From Coriobacteriales bacterium (GTDB lineage Bacteria > Actinomycetota > Coriobacteriia > Coriobacteriales > UBA8131): a DNA stretch of 12,677 bases. Below are positions 12,370 through 12,677 of the stretch, one piece after another (position 1 is the stretch's first letter; each line of letters begins with the position of its first letter). Where the stretch lies: NCBI GenBank assembly GCA_031276475.1, contig JAISMZ010000295.1:1-12677 (forward strand). Reading direction: 5' to 3'. Under the pieces are notes generated by a model. It made no database searches. It saw nothing but the letters and a program-made list of their open reading frames with translations, and had not been told where the DNA came from. Both the position numbers and the translations under genes were made by a program.

Positions 12370-12677
12370 ATGCGGCTTGTACCGGGCATAGTCAAAGAGA
12401 TACTCTTTGCCTCCAATGACCTTCAGGTGGTAAACGTAAGCTGCGAGGGCAGCGAGCGGCAGGCCTGCAACTACCTGGCGCTGGGCGCAGCCGTGGCGGT
12501 GGACGACACCGTGCTTTTGAACACGACAGCCGTCGATCTACAACTGGGCACCGGCGGCGTTCACTTTGTAGTGCCCAATAAAGCCGTGGAAACGGACACG
12601 GGATACGGACACGGACACGGGGACGGCTCATCTGGAAACGGACACGGGGACGGTTCATCTGTCCTGTTTTCCAGTGA
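12370..12677 (+). CDS. DUF3866-like protein, partial, entering a REP-like repeat
   Basis: From ATG 12370 the frame reads MRLVPGIVKEILFASNDLQV, then ACNYLAL, VAVDDTVLLNTTAVDLQLGTGG and HFVVPNKA. This resembles the N-terminus of the DUF3866 family of actinobacteria and related phyla, whose function is unknown. After NKA (near 12583) it passes into a low-complexity stretch, GYGHGHGDGSSGNGHGDGSS, made by a DNA repeat. It reaches the right edge without a stop. GGAG at 12354-12357 is 12 bases from the ATG, rather far. An in-frame GTG at 12304 overlapping the yebC stop is an alternative start without a ribosome site. If the native protein resumes beyond the window, the repeat is an internal insertion; if not, the gene may be broken. 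It is 58 bp from yebC and probably in the same operon. Confidence 0.65.
   Translation, partial: MRLVPGIVKEILFASNDLQVVNVSCEGSERQACNYLALGAAVAVDDTVLLNTTAVDLQLGTGGVHFVVPNKAVETDTGYGHGHGDGSSGNGHGDGSSVLFSS
12612..12677. repeat. REP-like tandem repeat and hairpin within the DUF3866-like frame
   Basis: Two 23-bp copies at 12612-12634 and 12639-12661 differ at one base (CGGACACGGGGACGG, then C or T, then TCATCTG) with a 27-bp period. CTGGAAAC 12632-12639 pairs with GTTTTCCAG 12666-12674 (one bulge), and GGAC 12648-12651 pairs with GTCC 12661-12664, so a hairpin forms. Sequences of the GGGGACGGTTCATCTGTCC type are, as I recall, common as dispersed intergenic repeats in several bacterial groups; that needs a search. 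A related ACGGGGACACGGGG lies near 6084. Confidence 0.6.

Noticed and set aside
1..12677. tRNA, rRNA, tmRNA genes
   Set aside because: No cloverleaf with TTC-A arm, no rRNA core sequence and no tmRNA tag was recognised on either strand.

Overview
The window is GC-rich DNA from a high-GC bacterium. It most resembles a gut or rumen actinobacterium of the Coriobacteriia/Eggerthellaceae type. The grounds are a LuxR regulator fused to about 12 membrane helices beside secreted proteins, a Tat lipoprotein, Ala/Gly/Asp-rich insertions in conserved proteins, and apparently leaderless starts. This placement is inference; no rRNA or other phylogenetic marker was tested.

Layout. (1) 1-2118, minus strand: a secreted Ig-like (Big2) surface protein that runs off the left edge. 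(2) 2119-2373: divergent intergenic region with a palindrome and a candidate promoter. (3) 2374-5408, plus strand: a two-gene unit of a 12-TM LuxR-type regulator overlapping by one base with a Tat-exported FecB/BtuF-like substrate-binding lipoprotein. No ABC permease or ATPase lies nearby. (4) 5409-6145: a 737-bp gene-poor stretch holding a hairpin cluster, a 31-bp inverted repeat pair with a third motif copy, a 12-bp inverted repeat, and one copy of a dispersed repeat. (5) 6146-8785, minus strand: a CPA1-type Na+/H+ antiporter with a roughly 200-residue low-complexity loop between membrane helices. (6) 8850-9809: biotin-protein ligase birA, divergent from the antiporter across 64 bp. (7) 9833-11293: a MATE-family exporter with a -10 box placed for leaderless transcription. 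(8) 11294-11552: a GC-rich spacer with the yebC promoter. (9) 11553-12311: yebC. (10) 12370 to the right edge: a DUF3866-like protein whose reading frame enters a REP-like repeat.

The most notable signal is a 165-bp MITE-like element (7523-7687) with perfect 18-bp terminal inverted repeats. It sits inside the antiporter gene and fills exactly 55 codons without a stop. A 60-bp core of it (49/60 identical) recurs in the intergenic region at 6001-6060. Both copies keep a 9-bp hairpin through G-U-type changes on the plus strand. The element abuts an 18-bp/6-residue tandem repeat array, and one 18-nt unit separates the two.

Housekeeping functions (biotin attachment, YebC translation or regulatory factor, cation/proton exchange, multidrug export) sit beside an envelope-sensing module (surface protein, membrane LuxR, binding lipoprotein). 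Repeat-driven low-complexity expansion recurs in at least five of the eight genes.
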